Source: Lysinibacillus capsici
Lineage (GTDB): Bacteria > Bacillota > Bacilli > Bacillales_A > Planococcaceae
Direction of reading: 5' to 3'
Assembly (NCBI RefSeq): GCF_003367505.1
Contig: NZ_PXXX01000028.1
Location: 1-48,570 of the forward strand
Length of the DNA stretch: 48,570 nt
Both the position numbers and the translations under genes were made by a program. The notes beneath the pieces are model-generated. The model saw only the letters and a program-made list of their open reading frames with translations. It was not told the DNA's origin and ran no database searches. This document shows, piece after piece, positions 25,946 through 34,740 of the stretch (within the stretch, counting starts at the first letter, position 1; each line of letters starts with the position of its first letter).

Positions 25946-26309
25946 ACTGTTCCCTGCTTTCATACGATATTTCAATATGTATATTCTACCTCTCTTGTTC
26001 TTGCGATTACAACAATAGGGGAGGGGAAGCTTGAATAAAGTGGAACAATTTAGTAAAGAAAGAAATGAAGGTAGATTTTTTAAATCTATGTTCTGATTTT
26101 TGAATAAAATGTAGCCATTTTGGGTAATTTAAATATGTTTGATGGAAAAGTTTGATGATGTGAAAAATTTACAATGTAACAAAATTGAAAAATTTTAAAG
26201 GTAAGTTAAATGGTATGATAAATTTGTCAGACATCATACTCGTAGAAAAATGAAACTTTTTCGTAAATAAAACGTTATATAAAATCGAGGAAAGATTGAG
26301 GTGGAATGT
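25946..26309. other. Gap between the DHA1 transporter and the 45-residue protein gene
   Basis: 364 bp, A+T-rich. An extended -10 (TG-G-TATGAT, 26211-26219) could drive the small gene at 26310. A 21-codon frame (TTG 26031 to TGA 26096) follows a GGGAGGGG tract and encodes a highly charged peptide, and its 3' part carries a TAGATTT/AAATCTA hairpin. I do not call it a gene. Confidence 0.4.
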
Positions 26310-26447
26310 ATGACAAAAGAAGTAGATTTGAAAAAGATTGTTTCGAATTTATCTAAGTTGGGTGTAACAGCCACTGTAACAAAGTCTCGACTAGAACTTT
26401 TAAAAGTGCTAACACCACCAACGCAAACTCCGCAAGTTCAAGCTTAA
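26310..26447 (+). CDS. Small protein of 45 residues, unrecognised
   Basis: A short gene with good signals: GAGGTGG just before ATG 26310, TAA at 26445, and a strong terminator 10 nt after the stop. The protein begins MTKEVDLKKIVSNLSKLG, continues with a second amphipathic stretch (TKSRLELLKVL) and ends in a Pro/Gln-rich tail (TPPTQTPQVQA). There is no signal peptide or membrane helix. I recognise no family. The tight terminator and clean gap on both sides argue that it is a real, independently transcribed small gene. Confidence 0.6.
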   Translation: MTKEVDLKKIVSNLSKLGVTATVTKSRLELLKVLTPPTQTPQVQA

Positions 26448-26457
26448 CTCGTTTCCA

Positions 26458-26502
26458 ATAGAAAAAGGGAGGTCTCAATACGCGAGACTTCCCTTTTTCT
26501 AT
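26458..26502. terminator. Bidirectional terminator between the 45-residue gene and rodA
   Basis: GAAAAAGGGAGGTCTC / GAGACTTCCCTTTTTC stem with one G-T pair and a 6-nt loop. It is A-rich on the left and T-rich on the right. Confidence 0.88.
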
Positions 26503-26504
26503 AG

Positions 26505-27692
26505 TTATTCATCTTCATCATGTGTGGTAAACATATATGTTCGATAATGGAATCGCATACTAAAGACTAGCCCAATCGCTAAAGCATTCCCCATAAGTGA
26601 ACTTCCTCCGTAGCTAATGAACGGAAGTGGAATACCTGTGATAGGTAATAATTGAATAGTCATACCAATATTTTCGAAAACGTGGAAGGTAATCATAGCA
26701 ATAATCCCAGCACATACATAGGTCGAGAAGGGATCTTTCAATAATAGGGTTGTCTTTGTTAAATGATAAATTAATAAGAAGAAAATACAAATAACAATAC
26801 TAGCGCCAATAAAGCCCCATTCCTCGCCGATAACTGTAAAAATGAAATCAGTATGGTTTTCAGCTACATATACTTCACGATTTCTAAATCCCTTACCAAA
26901 AATTTCACCTGATCCAATGGCATTTAAAGAGGTAATTAAATGATAGCCATCACTGGATGAATAGGAATAGGGGTCTAGCCAAGAATAAATACGAGCAAAT
27001 TGATAGGCCTTAAAACCAAATGTTTTTTCTAGAAAGTCCTGCATATAGAGTGCCATCCACAGTAGGGTACCGCCTGCTACCATGCCACCTAAAAATGTTG
27101 GTAGAATGATTTTCCAAGAAATACCTGCTACAATGATAAGTGCTGCCGTAATGGCAAAGAATACAAGTGCTGAGCCTAGGTCAGGCTGCTTTAAAATAAT
27201 AGCTAATGGTACGATTAAGGTGATAGCGATTTTACCTAGTAGCAAAAAGTCTGTTTTAATTGATCGTAATGAATAAATTTCATGGTGCTTACTAATTAAT
27301 CGAGCTAGTGCTAAAATGTAAAAAGTTTTCATAAACTCAGAAGGTTGAATATTTCCAATCGGCGTATGATACCAGCTTTTAGCACCATTAACGGGTGCAC
27401 CGATTTGACCTTCTCCTTCTGGCATAAAAATAAGCAGTACCAGTAAGGCAATCCCTGCTCCATACATATACCATGACATTTTTTTATATTGATCTGGCTC
27501 AAAAAACATGACTATACCAATAATTACTGCACCAATCACATACCATTGCATTTGTTTTGGTACGTAGTTAATGCCATATTGTCCTGAAGTTTGGGCAGAT
27601 GCAATAGCTAACAAACTAATGACTAGAAAAGTGAAGAGTATAAATGCAAGTGTCCAGTCAAAACGATTTGCGAAATTTCGTTTATTTTCCAT
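26505..27692 (-). CDS. rodA: SEDS-family peptidoglycan polymerase RodA/FtsW type
   Basis: A 395-residue, ten-segment SEDS glycosyltransferase that polymerises lipid II during cell elongation, working with a class B PBP. ATG 27692 is chosen because AGGTGG lies 5 nt upstream. Family motifs seen: GAKSWYHTPIGNIQPSEFMK, LKQPDLGSALVF with the conserved Asp, DGYHLITSLNAIGSGEIFGKG, ENHTDFIFTVIGEEWG and PITGIPLPFISYGGSS. The combination favours RodA over FtsW, and it lies away from the division cluster. SpoVE and other paralogues remain possible. It is leftward and monocistronic. Confidence 0.88.
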   Translation of the reverse strand: MENKRNFANRFDWTLAFILFTFLVISLLAIASAQTSGQYGINYVPKQMQWYVIGAVIIGIVMFFEPDQYKKMSWYMYGAGIALLVLLIFMPEGEGQIGAPVNGAKSWYHTPIGNIQPSEFMKTFYILALARLISKHHEIYSLRSIKTDFLLLGKIAITLIVPLAIILKQPDLGSALVFFAITAALIIVAGISWKIILPTFLGGMVAGGTLLWMALYMQDFLEKTFGFKAYQFARIYSWLDPYSYSSSDGYHLITSLNAIGSGEIFGKGFRNREVYVAENHTDFIFTVIGEEWGFIGASIVICIFFLLIYHLTKTTLLLKDPFSTYVCAGIIAMITFHVFENIGMTIQLLPITGIPLPFISYGGSSLMGNALAIGLVFSMRFHYRTYMFTTHDEDE

Positions 27693-28051
27693 AAAAGCCA
27701 CCTAAAATTAAAATAGTATCTCAATATGAGTAAATGTGATGCGATTCTCCCTATTTCGTTTATAATTGGTCAAAGAAGAAAGCAAATTAATAACCAGCAG
27801 TGGTGTGAAAATAGCTCATATCTATTGATAAGCTTGCAATTTGCTTTGAATATTGTCAATGGAATTTTAAGCAAATACTTGAACTCATTGAGTAATCTAA
27901 ACTTTATATGCAAATGCATGTTTAACATTCCTAATTATAACGCAAAAATTACTTTTATGCCTGCGTATATAGTAGTGACGACAATTAACATAAAATGTTT
28001 CAAAAAAATCATGTTTAGTCTTATAATGTAGTGAAGAATGGGGTGATGGTT
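27693..28051. other. Gap between rodA and the unrecognised 248-residue gene
   Basis: 359 bp, A+T-rich, between divergent genes. A 101-codon open frame exists but has no ribosome binding site and biased, low-complexity composition. I see only presumptive promoters here and no RNA gene or repeat. Confidence 0.45.
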
Positions 28052-28798
28052 GTGGCTAAAAAATTAAAGTCAGCTGATGATTTTATGTATCATATTTATG
28101 TTCATATGAATGATGTCGATAAATTTGTTATATTTAGCGGGTTAAAATTCTCGCAATTTGTGGCTGCACTTGAACCACTACATCACTTACTGTTATTAAA
28201 ACATTCCTATGAAGACGGTTCTTTTAATATGCATACACAATTTGAATATGTATTAGAAGAAGATGTTCCTCGTTTTGTGAAAAAATCTGCTGAATCTAAA
28301 GAATTATGCTGGGTAGATTTTATGGACGAGAAGAGGCTAGATCATTTAACACCGATGGAACAAGGAGAATTGCTGTACATAAGTCACAAGAAAGAACCAA
28401 TTACGTCAGCATTTTTTAATAAATTACAAAATAGATTCGTCTATTATTCTTCAGACTTAGAGAAAATGACTAAAATTTATTTTCGTCATTTAAGTGATTC
28501 GGATTTATTGGTTGCCAATGTTTTTAATAGTTTAATTCGTGAAAAGGAACGCAGCACTGGATTTTGGCGTCGAAAAGTAAAAGCGAGTATTCCTGCTATA
28601 TCACCAGATTTTTTACGTTCTTACCGATCCTTTGCGAAAGATGGAGCGTTACTATCTTTGTATCGGATTGAGAAACCAAAAGTAGCGTATGGAATAGAAG
28701 TTCGCAATCTGTCTGAATATTCTTTTCCTGACGAAGTTTGGGATGACTTAAATACGATTTTAAAAACAGAGCATGATGAATTAATCTATATTATTTAA
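28052..28798 (+). CDS. Unrecognised soluble protein, 248 residues
   Basis: I do not recognise this family. It is a soluble, mixed-composition protein with no signal peptide or membrane helix. It is rich in aromatic and charged residues (SADDFMYHIYVHMNDVDKF, LEPLHHLLLLKHSYEDGSF, KSAESKELCWVDFMDEKR, TGFWRRKVKASIPAISPDFL, PDEVWDDLNTILKTEHDEL). Start choice: GGGGTG at 28040-28045 is 6 nt before GTG 28052; in-frame ATG 28046 and GTG 28031 are alternatives. It is divergent from rodA and ends about 125 nt before the terminator that precedes ddl. Its place before the ddl-murF block gives no clear clue to its role. Confidence 0.7.
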   Translation: MAKKLKSADDFMYHIYVHMNDVDKFVIFSGLKFSQFVAALEPLHHLLLLKHSYEDGSFNMHTQFEYVLEEDVPRFVKKSAESKELCWVDFMDEKRLDHLTPMEQGELLYISHKKEPITSAFFNKLQNRFVYYSSDLEKMTKIYFRHLSDSDLLVANVFNSLIREKERSTGFWRRKVKASIPAISPDFLRSYRSFAKDGALLSLYRIEKPKVAYGIEVRNLSEYSFPDEVWDDLNTILKTEHDELIYII

Positions 28799-28921
28799 AC
28801 TTCATGGTGACGCAATCAAAGAACTAAGATGTTGGTAGACAATATTTATGTTGCATTATTCCTGTACAATTTAATAGCAGGAAGTATTGATGCTGGGGCA
28901 TAATCGAAGAAATGTACACGC

Positions 28922-28955
28922 AAAATCTCACCGTTAAAAATACGGTGAGATTTTT
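28922..28955 (+). terminator. Rho-independent terminator upstream of ddl
   Basis: AAAATCTCACCGT / ACGGTGAGATTTT stem with a 7-nt loop and a T-run. It ends transcription of the preceding gene before ddl. Confidence 0.85.
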
Positions 28956-29021
28956 ATGTCATTTGTCAAGACGTTTCATGATAAACTAATAGTACTCAAG
29001 AAGTATGTGGAGGGCACAAAA

Positions 29022-30101
29022 ATGAAAAAAAGAATCGGTTTATTATACGGCGGAAAGTCAGCGGAGCACGAAGTGTCGTTATCGACAGCACGTGCAGTCA
29101 CAGGAGCTTTGAATTTCGAGGAGTATGAAGTATATCCGATTTTCATTACAACTGACGGGGAATGGCGCCGTGGAGAGCGTTTAGAAAAACCCGTCAGTGC
29201 AATAGAAGAACTACAATTTGGTGATAATACTACAATTTTAGAAAATAATATCACTGATTTTTTGCTTGATAAAAATGGCAATGAGGTAAAGTTTGATGTC
29301 ATTTTCCCATTGTTACATGGTACGAATGGTGAGGATGGAACAGTGCAAGGTTTACTTGAGGTTCTAAATTTACCGTATGTAGGAAATGGTGTATTGGCAT
29401 CCTCTGCTGGAATGGATAAAGTGGTAATGAAGCAATTATTTGAAATTGCTGGATTACCTCAAGTGCCCTATACGTATTTTATTCGTAGTGAGTGGAAGAA
29501 TGAGCAACACGCAATCATTGAACGCTGTGAAAATAACCTGAATTGGCCAATGTTTGTGAAGCCTGCAAACTTAGGGTCAAGTGTTGGGATTAGCAAGGCA
29601 ACAGATCGCGAGCAATTGGTAAAAGCAATTGAGGTTGCTTTACAATATGATCGTAAAATCGTTGTTGAACAGGGAATTGTCGCTCGTGAAGTTGAACTAG
29701 CGGTGTTAGGAAATGACTATCCTGAAGTATCAGTGCCAGGAGAAATTAAACCCGTTACTGATTTTTATGATTATGATTCTAAATATAAGGACGGTTCTAC
29801 AGCACTTATTATTCCAGCTGAGCTTCCAGTAGAAACTGTGGCAAGCTTAAAAGAACTGGCAAAGCGTGCATTTAAGGCTATAGATGGTAGCGGCTTAGTT
29901 CGTGCGGACTTTTTTGTAACAACTGAAAATAACGTTTACATTAATGAAGTAAACACAATGCCAGGTTTTACGCCTGTAAGTATGTATCCATTATTATGGC
30001 AGCATACAGATGTGAGTTATCCAGAGCTGATTGACCGTTTAATTACCCTAGCAATTGAACGCTATGAAGAAAAACAACAGCTTCACTATAAAAAAGACTG
30101 A
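29022..30101 (+). CDS. ddl: D-alanine--D-alanine ligase
   Basis: ATP-grasp ligase that makes D-Ala-D-Ala for peptidoglycan precursors. The 359 residues show KKRIGLLYGGKSAEHEVSL at the start (so ATG 29022, with GGAGG 9 nt upstream, is preferred over an earlier ATG), LLHGTNGEDGTVQGLLE, the ATP-grasp core MFVKPANLGSSVGISK, and the metal-binding end ADFFVTTENNVYINEVNTMPGFT. The Tyr/Ser residues that favour D-Ala over D-Lac appear intact, so vancomycin-sensitive chemistry is expected (family inference). It is followed 11 nt later by murF, whose product uses the dipeptide. Upstream alr supplies D-Ala 9 kb further on. Confidence 0.96.
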   Translation: MKKRIGLLYGGKSAEHEVSLSTARAVTGALNFEEYEVYPIFITTDGEWRRGERLEKPVSAIEELQFGDNTTILENNITDFLLDKNGNEVKFDVIFPLLHGTNGEDGTVQGLLEVLNLPYVGNGVLASSAGMDKVVMKQLFEIAGLPQVPYTYFIRSEWKNEQHAIIERCENNLNWPMFVKPANLGSSVGISKATDREQLVKAIEVALQYDRKIVVEQGIVAREVELAVLGNDYPEVSVPGEIKPVTDFYDYDSKYKDGSTALIIPAELPVETVASLKELAKRAFKAIDGSGLVRADFFVTTENNVYINEVNTMPGFTPVSMYPLLWQHTDVSYPELIDRLITLAIERYEEKQQLHYKKD

Positions 30102-30112
30102 GTGGGATTATC

Positions 30113-31480
30113 GTGAAAAAAACTTTAAAACAATTAGCTGCATGGTTAAATGAGGATATGGCGGCTTTGGGTGACACTGTTGTGTCAGGAATTTCTATTG
30201 ATACAAGAACAATTCAACAAGGAGACCTATTTGTTCCATTTCGTGGTGAGCATACAAATGGGCATAAGTTTGTAATGCAGGCATTTGAGAAAGGTGCTGG
30301 AGCTTCTCTTTGGCAAAAGGATGAGCCGAATCCACCAGAAGGTTACCCGTTGTTGTTTGTGGATGATCCAGAATTAGCTTTGCAAGAAATGGCTAGAGCA
30401 TATCGTAATGAACATAAAGCAAAATTTATAGGCATTACAGGTTCAAATGGTAAGACATCAACAAAGGATATTTTAGCGGGAACACTAGCTCCATTCTTTA
30501 AAGTACAAAAAACGATCGGGAACTTTAATAATCAATTGGGCTTGCCTATTACTATCTTACAGCTTGATGAAGATACAGATGTGGCTGTCCTTGAGATGGG
30601 CATGAGTGGATTTGGTGAAATTGAGTTTTTAACGAAGCTTGCTCGTCCACATATGACGGTTATTACCAACATTGGTGAGGCCCATATGCAGGATTTGGGG
30701 TCACGTGCAGGTATTGCAAAAGCTAAGTTTGAAATTATTCAAGGAATGCAAGAAGATGGTCTATTATTTTATGATGGTGATGAACCTTTGCTCAAGGAAT
30801 TAGTGGCAAAAGAACAGCAATTACAGTCAGTGCCGTTCGGGTTAGAATCCAATAATCTTTTATACGCTGACAATATTCATGCTAACGCTGATGGCAGCCA
30901 CTTCACTACACACGGTATGATCGAGGGTGATTTCTTTATTTCAGTGCTTGGCAAGCATCAAGTAAAAAATACACTTGTGGCCATGTTAATTTCTCATAAG
31001 CTAGGTTTAAGCAATGAACAAATACGTACATCCTTAGAGCATGTCGTATTAACTGATATGAGGATGCAACAGGTACTAGGAACGAATGGCGCTCTATTTA
31101 TCAATGATGCCTATAATGCAGCTCCAACCTCTGTAAAAGCTGCCATTCAATTTATGGCTACATCAACTATTCGACCTGAAAAATGGCTTGTGTTAGGAGA
31201 TATGCTAGAGCTTGGACCAAATGAGCAACGTTTCCATGAGGGTCTGGTTGAGCATATTAATGAGGATGAAATTGATTATGTCTGTTTGTTTGGCCCTCGG
31301 ATGCTATATCTTTACAAAATATTAAAAGAGCGCTTTGAGGCTGAACGTTTATTGTATACAGAAGATGATTATACGGCTATTATTGAAAAGCTAAAACAAG
31401 CGAATGAATCATCTATTGTTTTACTTAAAGGTTCACGTGGTATGAAATTAGAGACAATCTTAAAGGCATTTACGTCATAG
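30113..31480 (+). CDS. murF: UDP-N-acetylmuramoyl-tripeptide--D-alanyl-D-alanine ligase MurF
   Basis: Adds D-Ala-D-Ala to UDP-MurNAc-tripeptide, the last cytoplasmic step before lipid I. The 455 residues have the Mur ligase layout: N-terminal substrate domain (VSGISIDTRTIQQGDLFVPF), central ATPase domain with P-loop GITGSNGKTSTKD, MGMSGFGEIEFLTKLARP and ITNIGEAHMQDLGS, and C-terminal domain with INDAYNAAPTSVKAAI and VLGDMLELG. GTG 30113 has GAGTGGGA upstream. It forms an operon with ddl, which makes the dipeptide it uses. A hairpin follows the stop codon. Confidence 0.96.
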   Translation: MKKTLKQLAAWLNEDMAALGDTVVSGISIDTRTIQQGDLFVPFRGEHTNGHKFVMQAFEKGAGASLWQKDEPNPPEGYPLLFVDDPELALQEMARAYRNEHKAKFIGITGSNGKTSTKDILAGTLAPFFKVQKTIGNFNNQLGLPITILQLDEDTDVAVLEMGMSGFGEIEFLTKLARPHMTVITNIGEAHMQDLGSRAGIAKAKFEIIQGMQEDGLLFYDGDEPLLKELVAKEQQLQSVPFGLESNNLLYADNIHANADGSHFTTHGMIEGDFFISVLGKHQVKNTLVAMLISHKLGLSNEQIRTSLEHVVLTDMRMQQVLGTNGALFINDAYNAAPTSVKAAIQFMATSTIRPEKWLVLGDMLELGPNEQRFHEGLVEHINEDEIDYVCLFGPRMLYLYKILKERFEAERLLYTEDDYTAIIEKLKQANESSIVLLKGSRGMKLETILKAFTS

Positions 31481-31488
31481 TAGCAATG

Positions 31489-31520
31489 AATCGGTGAGAG
31501 AAACGCTCACCGATTTATTT
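31489..31520 (+). terminator. Hairpin terminator after murF
   Basis: A perfect 10-bp stem AATCGGTGAG / CTCACCGATT. The following T-tract is interrupted (TATTT), so partial readthrough into the esterase gene is likely. Confidence 0.65.
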
Positions 31521-31555
31521 GTGTAGGTTTATCTTTGTTAAATGAGGTGAAGAAT

Positions 31556-32248
31556 TTGTCAGTAGGTGTACTATGTATTCATGGATTTTCAGGTGGACCA
31601 TATGAAGTGAAGCCATTCACAAGTTATTTACGTTCACATACAGATTGGATAATTGAAGAGCCAACATTGTCCGGACATGGTGAAGAATTACATATGAGTG
31701 GTTTTAAGGCGAAACACTGGTTAATGGATGCCGAATTAGCTTTCCGATCGTTGGCAAAAAAAGTTGACGAGGTAATCGTTGTTGGCTTTTCAATGGGAGG
31801 AATTATAGCGCTATATTTAGCTAAACGCTATAAAGTGAAAAAGCTTGTATTACTAAGTGCTGCTGCAAAGTATGTGAGCCCTAAACAGCTAGTCAAAGAT
31901 TTTAAAATGTTAGCTACTGAAGCCTATCACCATAATTTAACTAATAACGAACTCTATCTACGATACCATCAGAAATTTAACAATGTGCCACTTGCCTCAA
32001 CAGTAGAATTTATGAAGTTGGTAAGAATGGTGGAGCCGTATTATCGGCATATTCAAATTCCTGTATATATTGTGCAGGGGAAGTTGGATGGGATAGTGCC
32101 TTATCATACGGCTCAATTTCTTTTTGATGAATTAGCCTCTACAGACAAGGTTTTGTATTTTTCTGATAATGGCAAGCACCATATATGTTTTGAGGAAGAT
32201 TGCTCTGAATGGTTTCCACAGGTTTTAATGTTTTTAAAAGGTAAATAA
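31556..32248 (+). CDS. Carboxylesterase-type alpha/beta hydrolase
   Basis: A 230-residue serine hydrolase of the Est30/YvaK-like carboxylesterase group, which cleaves short- to medium-chain esters. The oxyanion region is VLCIHGFSGGPYEVKP, the nucleophile elbow is GFSMGG (Ser79), the acid lies in VQGKLDGIVP and the catalytic His in NGKHHICFEED. TTG 31556 is the likely start, with GAGGTG 6 nt upstream; an earlier TTG 21 nt upstream lacks a site. It lies downstream of murF across a leaky-looking hairpin and upstream of a strong terminator. The natural substrate is unknown. Confidence 0.87.
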   Translation: MSVGVLCIHGFSGGPYEVKPFTSYLRSHTDWIIEEPTLSGHGEELHMSGFKAKHWLMDAELAFRSLAKKVDEVIVVGFSMGGIIALYLAKRYKVKKLVLLSAAAKYVSPKQLVKDFKMLATEAYHHNLTNNELYLRYHQKFNNVPLASTVEFMKLVRMVEPYYRHIQIPVYIVQGKLDGIVPYHTAQFLFDELASTDKVLYFSDNGKHHICFEEDCSEWFPQVLMFLKGK

Positions 32249-32600
32249 AGTAGTCAGATTATTACGACTCATGCGTTATCGTTGCATAGGATTTAAAGCC
32301 ATGTTAGACTAGTGTAAGCAATGGATACATTTTGTGCGAAGACTCTTCATATTTGGTTGAAGAGTACTTTTTTTTGAACACAACGGTTTTATTCTAAAGT
32401 GAAAAATTACGACAGAATCGAACCGCTCGGTAAAGACCGGGCTTTCCTTTTCATATAAGAGAGCTCTATATGGACTATCATGTAGAGAAAATTTTTAAGT
32501 AACGGAAACGTTCCACTACACAGGCTCGAATTTGCCGACAACTTCATCTGAAAATGTAACCATTTGTCAACTTAAAAGGAAAAAAAGGAGATTGAGAAGT
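32249..32600. other. Gap and structured leader upstream of cshA
   Basis: 352 bp. The left part carries the esterase terminator. The remaining about 225 nt contain several short inverted repeats: GCTCGGT/ACCGGGC followed by TTTCCTTTT (32429-32455), AGAGCTCT (around 32460), and GGAAACGTTCC (32504-32514). This may be a structured 5' untranslated region of cshA; no known riboswitch motif is recognised. Confidence 0.45.
32342..32375 (+). terminator. Rho-independent terminator after the esterase gene
   Basis: ACTCTTCA / TGAAGAGT stem with an 8-nt loop, then AC and a run of eight T. Confidence 0.88.
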
Positions 32601-34124
32601 TTGACAAATTTTTCAGAATTAAATATTAGCGAATCTACATTACGCTCAGTAAAGCGTATGGGATTTGAAGAAGCAACACCAATCCAAGAAGGTACTATTC
32701 GTTTTGCGATTGAAGGCCGTGATGTATTAGGTCAAGCACAAACAGGTACTGGTAAAACTGCCGCTTTCGGGATTCCACTAATTGAAAAAATCGATCCAAA
32801 AAACCCTAATATTCAAGCATTAGTCATTGCTCCAACTCGTGAGTTAGCAATTCAAGTTTCAGAAGAGCTTTATAAAATTGGCTATGACAAACGCGTAAAA
32901 TTATTATCAGTATACGGTGGTCAAGAAATAGGCCGTCAAATTCGTGCACTGAAAAATAGACCTCAAATCATTGTTGGTACGCCAGGTCGTATTATTGATC
33001 ATATTAATCGTCGTACGTTAAAATTAGAAGATGTTCAAACATTAGTATTGGATGAAGCAGATGAAATGTTAAACATGGGCTTTATTGATGATATTAATTC
33101 AATCTTAGAAAACGTACCTTCTGAGCGCCAAACATTACTGTTCTCAGCAACAATGCCACCAGCAATCCGTAAAATTGCAGAAACATTTATGCGTGATCCA
33201 GAGATTGTAAAAATTAAAGCTAAAGAACTAACTGTTGATAACATTGATCAATATTTTGTTAAGTCTGCTGAACGTGAAAAATTCGATATTTTATCTCGTT
33301 TATTAAATGTACACCAACCAGAGCTTGCAATTATTTTTGGTCGTACAAAACGTCGTGTAGATGAGCTTGCACAGGCACTATCTATTCGTGGTTATTTAGC
33401 TGAAGGTATTCATGGTGATTTAAGCCAAGCGAAGCGTATCTCAGTATTACGTCAGTTTAAAGAAAATAAAATCGATATCCTTGTTGCGACTGATGTAGCC
33501 GCTCGTGGACTTGATATTTCTGGTGTAACACATGTTTATAACTTTGATATTCCTCAAGATCCTGAATCATATGTTCACCGTATTGGACGTACAGGTCGTG
33601 CAGGTAAATCAGGTCTTGCCGTAACATTTGTAACACCTCGTGAAATGGGTTACTTACGTATTGTAGAAGAAACTACGAAAAAACGTATGACACCTCTTCG
33701 CCCACCAACAACGGACGAAGCATTAGAAGGTCAACAACGCTTAGCTGTTGAAACACTGGAAGGTCTTATTGCTAATAACAATTTAGGTGATTACCGTACA
33801 CTTGCAGCAGAATTATTAGACAATCATGATGCTGTTGATGTTGTTGCAGCTGCTCTGCGTTCATTAACGAGAGAGCCAGACGATACACCAGTAACAATCA
33901 CAGAAGAACGTCCATTACCAATGCGTCGTGAACGTTCTAGCAATAACCGTGGTGGCGGTGATCGTGGCCGTGGTAACCGTAGCTTTGGCGGCGGACGTCG
34001 TGACAATGCTCGCAGTGGAGAGCGTCGCAGTAGCAGTAGCCGTCGAGAGGGTGGACGCCGTGAAGGCGGACGTCGTGAAGGTGGACAAGGTCGTTCTCGT
34101 TCTCCAAGACGTCACGAAGGATAA
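32601..34124 (+). CDS. cshA: DEAD-box RNA helicase CshA
   Basis: ATP-dependent RNA helicase linked to RNA turnover and ribosome assembly; in Bacillales CshA is the degradosome helicase. TTG 32601 (AAAGGAG, 10 nt spacer) gives 507 residues beginning with the family's FSELNIS; an upstream in-frame extension is basic leader translation. Motifs in order: Q motif GFEEATPIQ, Walker A AQTGTGKT (46-53), [32 protein letters not shown] and [10 protein letters not shown]. The C-terminal tail (about 435-507) is Arg/Gly/Ser-rich with repeated GRREGGR units, an RNA-binding, disordered extension. Gene order ddl-murF-cshA-ydbS-ydbT matches B. subtilis. Confidence 0.95.
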   Translation: MTNFSELNISESTLRSVKRMGFEEATPIQEGTIRFAIEGRDVLGQAQTGTGKTAAFGIPLIEKIDPKNPNIQALVIAPTRELAIQVSEELYKIGYDKRVKLLSVYGGQEIGRQIRALKNRPQIIVGTPGRIIDHINRRTLKLEDVQTLVLDEADEMLNMGFIDDINSILENVPSERQTLLFSATMPPAIRKIAETFMRDPEIVKIKAKELTVDNIDQYFVKSAEREKFDILSRLLNVHQPELAIIFGRTKRRVDELAQALSIRGYLAEGIHGDLSQAKRISVLRQFKENKIDILVATDVAARGLDISGVTHVYNFDIPQDPESYVHRIGRTGRAGKSGLAVTFVTPREMGYLRIVEETTKKRMTPLRPPTTDEALEGQQRLAVETLEGLIANNNLGDYRTLAAELLDNHDAVDVVAAALRSLTREPDDTPVTITEERPLPMRRERSSNNRGGGDRGRGNRSFGGGRRDNARSGERRSSSSRREGGRREGGRREGGQGRSRSPRRHEG

Positions 34125-34159
34125 TTTTAGACGAAATACACTTAATTTTTTATAGTAAA

Positions 34160-34192
34160 CCTTACAGTCATGATGGCTGTAAGGTTTTTTTT
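34160..34192 (+). terminator. Rho-independent terminator after cshA
   Basis: CCTTACAG / CTGTAAGG perfect stem with a 9-nt loop and eight T. Confidence 0.9.
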
Positions 34193-34260
34193 CGGCTATA
34201 GTTGAAACAAAAAGGTGAGTGAATTCGTATACACCTAATGAAGAAAGAGGGGGAACGACA

Positions 34261-34740
34261 ATGAGAGCACAACCGATTCATCAAATTTCTCGTAAAGGGC
34301 TAACAGTGTGGCGTTTATATGGAGTCATACAAACATTGGTGCTGTTAGTTGTAGCAGGACTTGTAAGCTATGGTACTTATTATTTTGAATGGCCTTCATT
34401 TATTTACTTCATAGCATGTGCAATTGTTTTACTAAGTGCGATATTATCTATTTTTATTTTCCCGAAAATAAGATGGGAAAGATGGCGCTATGAAGTTCGA
34501 GAGCATGAAATCGAAGTACAACATGGTTTATTTGTTGTGAAACGCACATTAATTCCAATGGTACGTGTGCAACATGTTGATACAACACAAGGGCCGATAT
34601 TAAAAAAATACGACTTAGGTAATATCTCTATTTCTACAGCTGCAACTGTACATACGATTCCTGCACTTGTTATGGATGAAGCAGACGTACTGCGTGCGCG
34701 TATTTCTGATTTAGCAAGGGTGGCTGAAGATGATGTCTAA
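34261..34740 (+). CDS. ydbS: Bacterial PH (bPH2) domain membrane protein, YdbS type
   Basis: A 159-residue protein with two N-terminal membrane helices (about 20-65, LVLLVVAGLVSYGTYYF and FIACAIVLLSAILSIFIF) and a C-terminal bacterial pleckstrin-like domain (RWERWRYEVREHEIEVQHGLF, PMVRVQHVDTTQGPILKKYD, LGNISISTAATVHTIPAL). ATG 34261 has GAGGGGG upstream. It overlaps the next gene, a YdbT homologue, by 11 nt, so the pair is translationally coupled and the proteins probably act together. B. subtilis YdbS/YdbT are linked to resistance to competitor peptides or antibiotics produced by related strains, but the mechanism is not settled. Confidence 0.85.
   Translation: MRAQPIHQISRKGLTVWRLYGVIQTLVLLVVAGLVSYGTYYFEWPSFIYFIACAIVLLSAILSIFIFPKIRWERWRYEVREHEIEVQHGLFVVKRTLIPMVRVQHVDTTQGPILKKYDLGNISISTAATVHTIPALVMDEADVLRARISDLARVAEDDV

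Noticed and set aside
27726..28031. 101-codon open frame in the rodA upstream gap
   Set aside because: No ribosome binding site, biased low-complexity composition, and it occupies the promoter space of the divergent genes.
33824..34155. Several open frames on both strands within the 3' end of cshA
   Set aside because: Shadows of the Arg/Gly-rich tail codons; repetitive Thr/Ala/Val translations without starts or sites.
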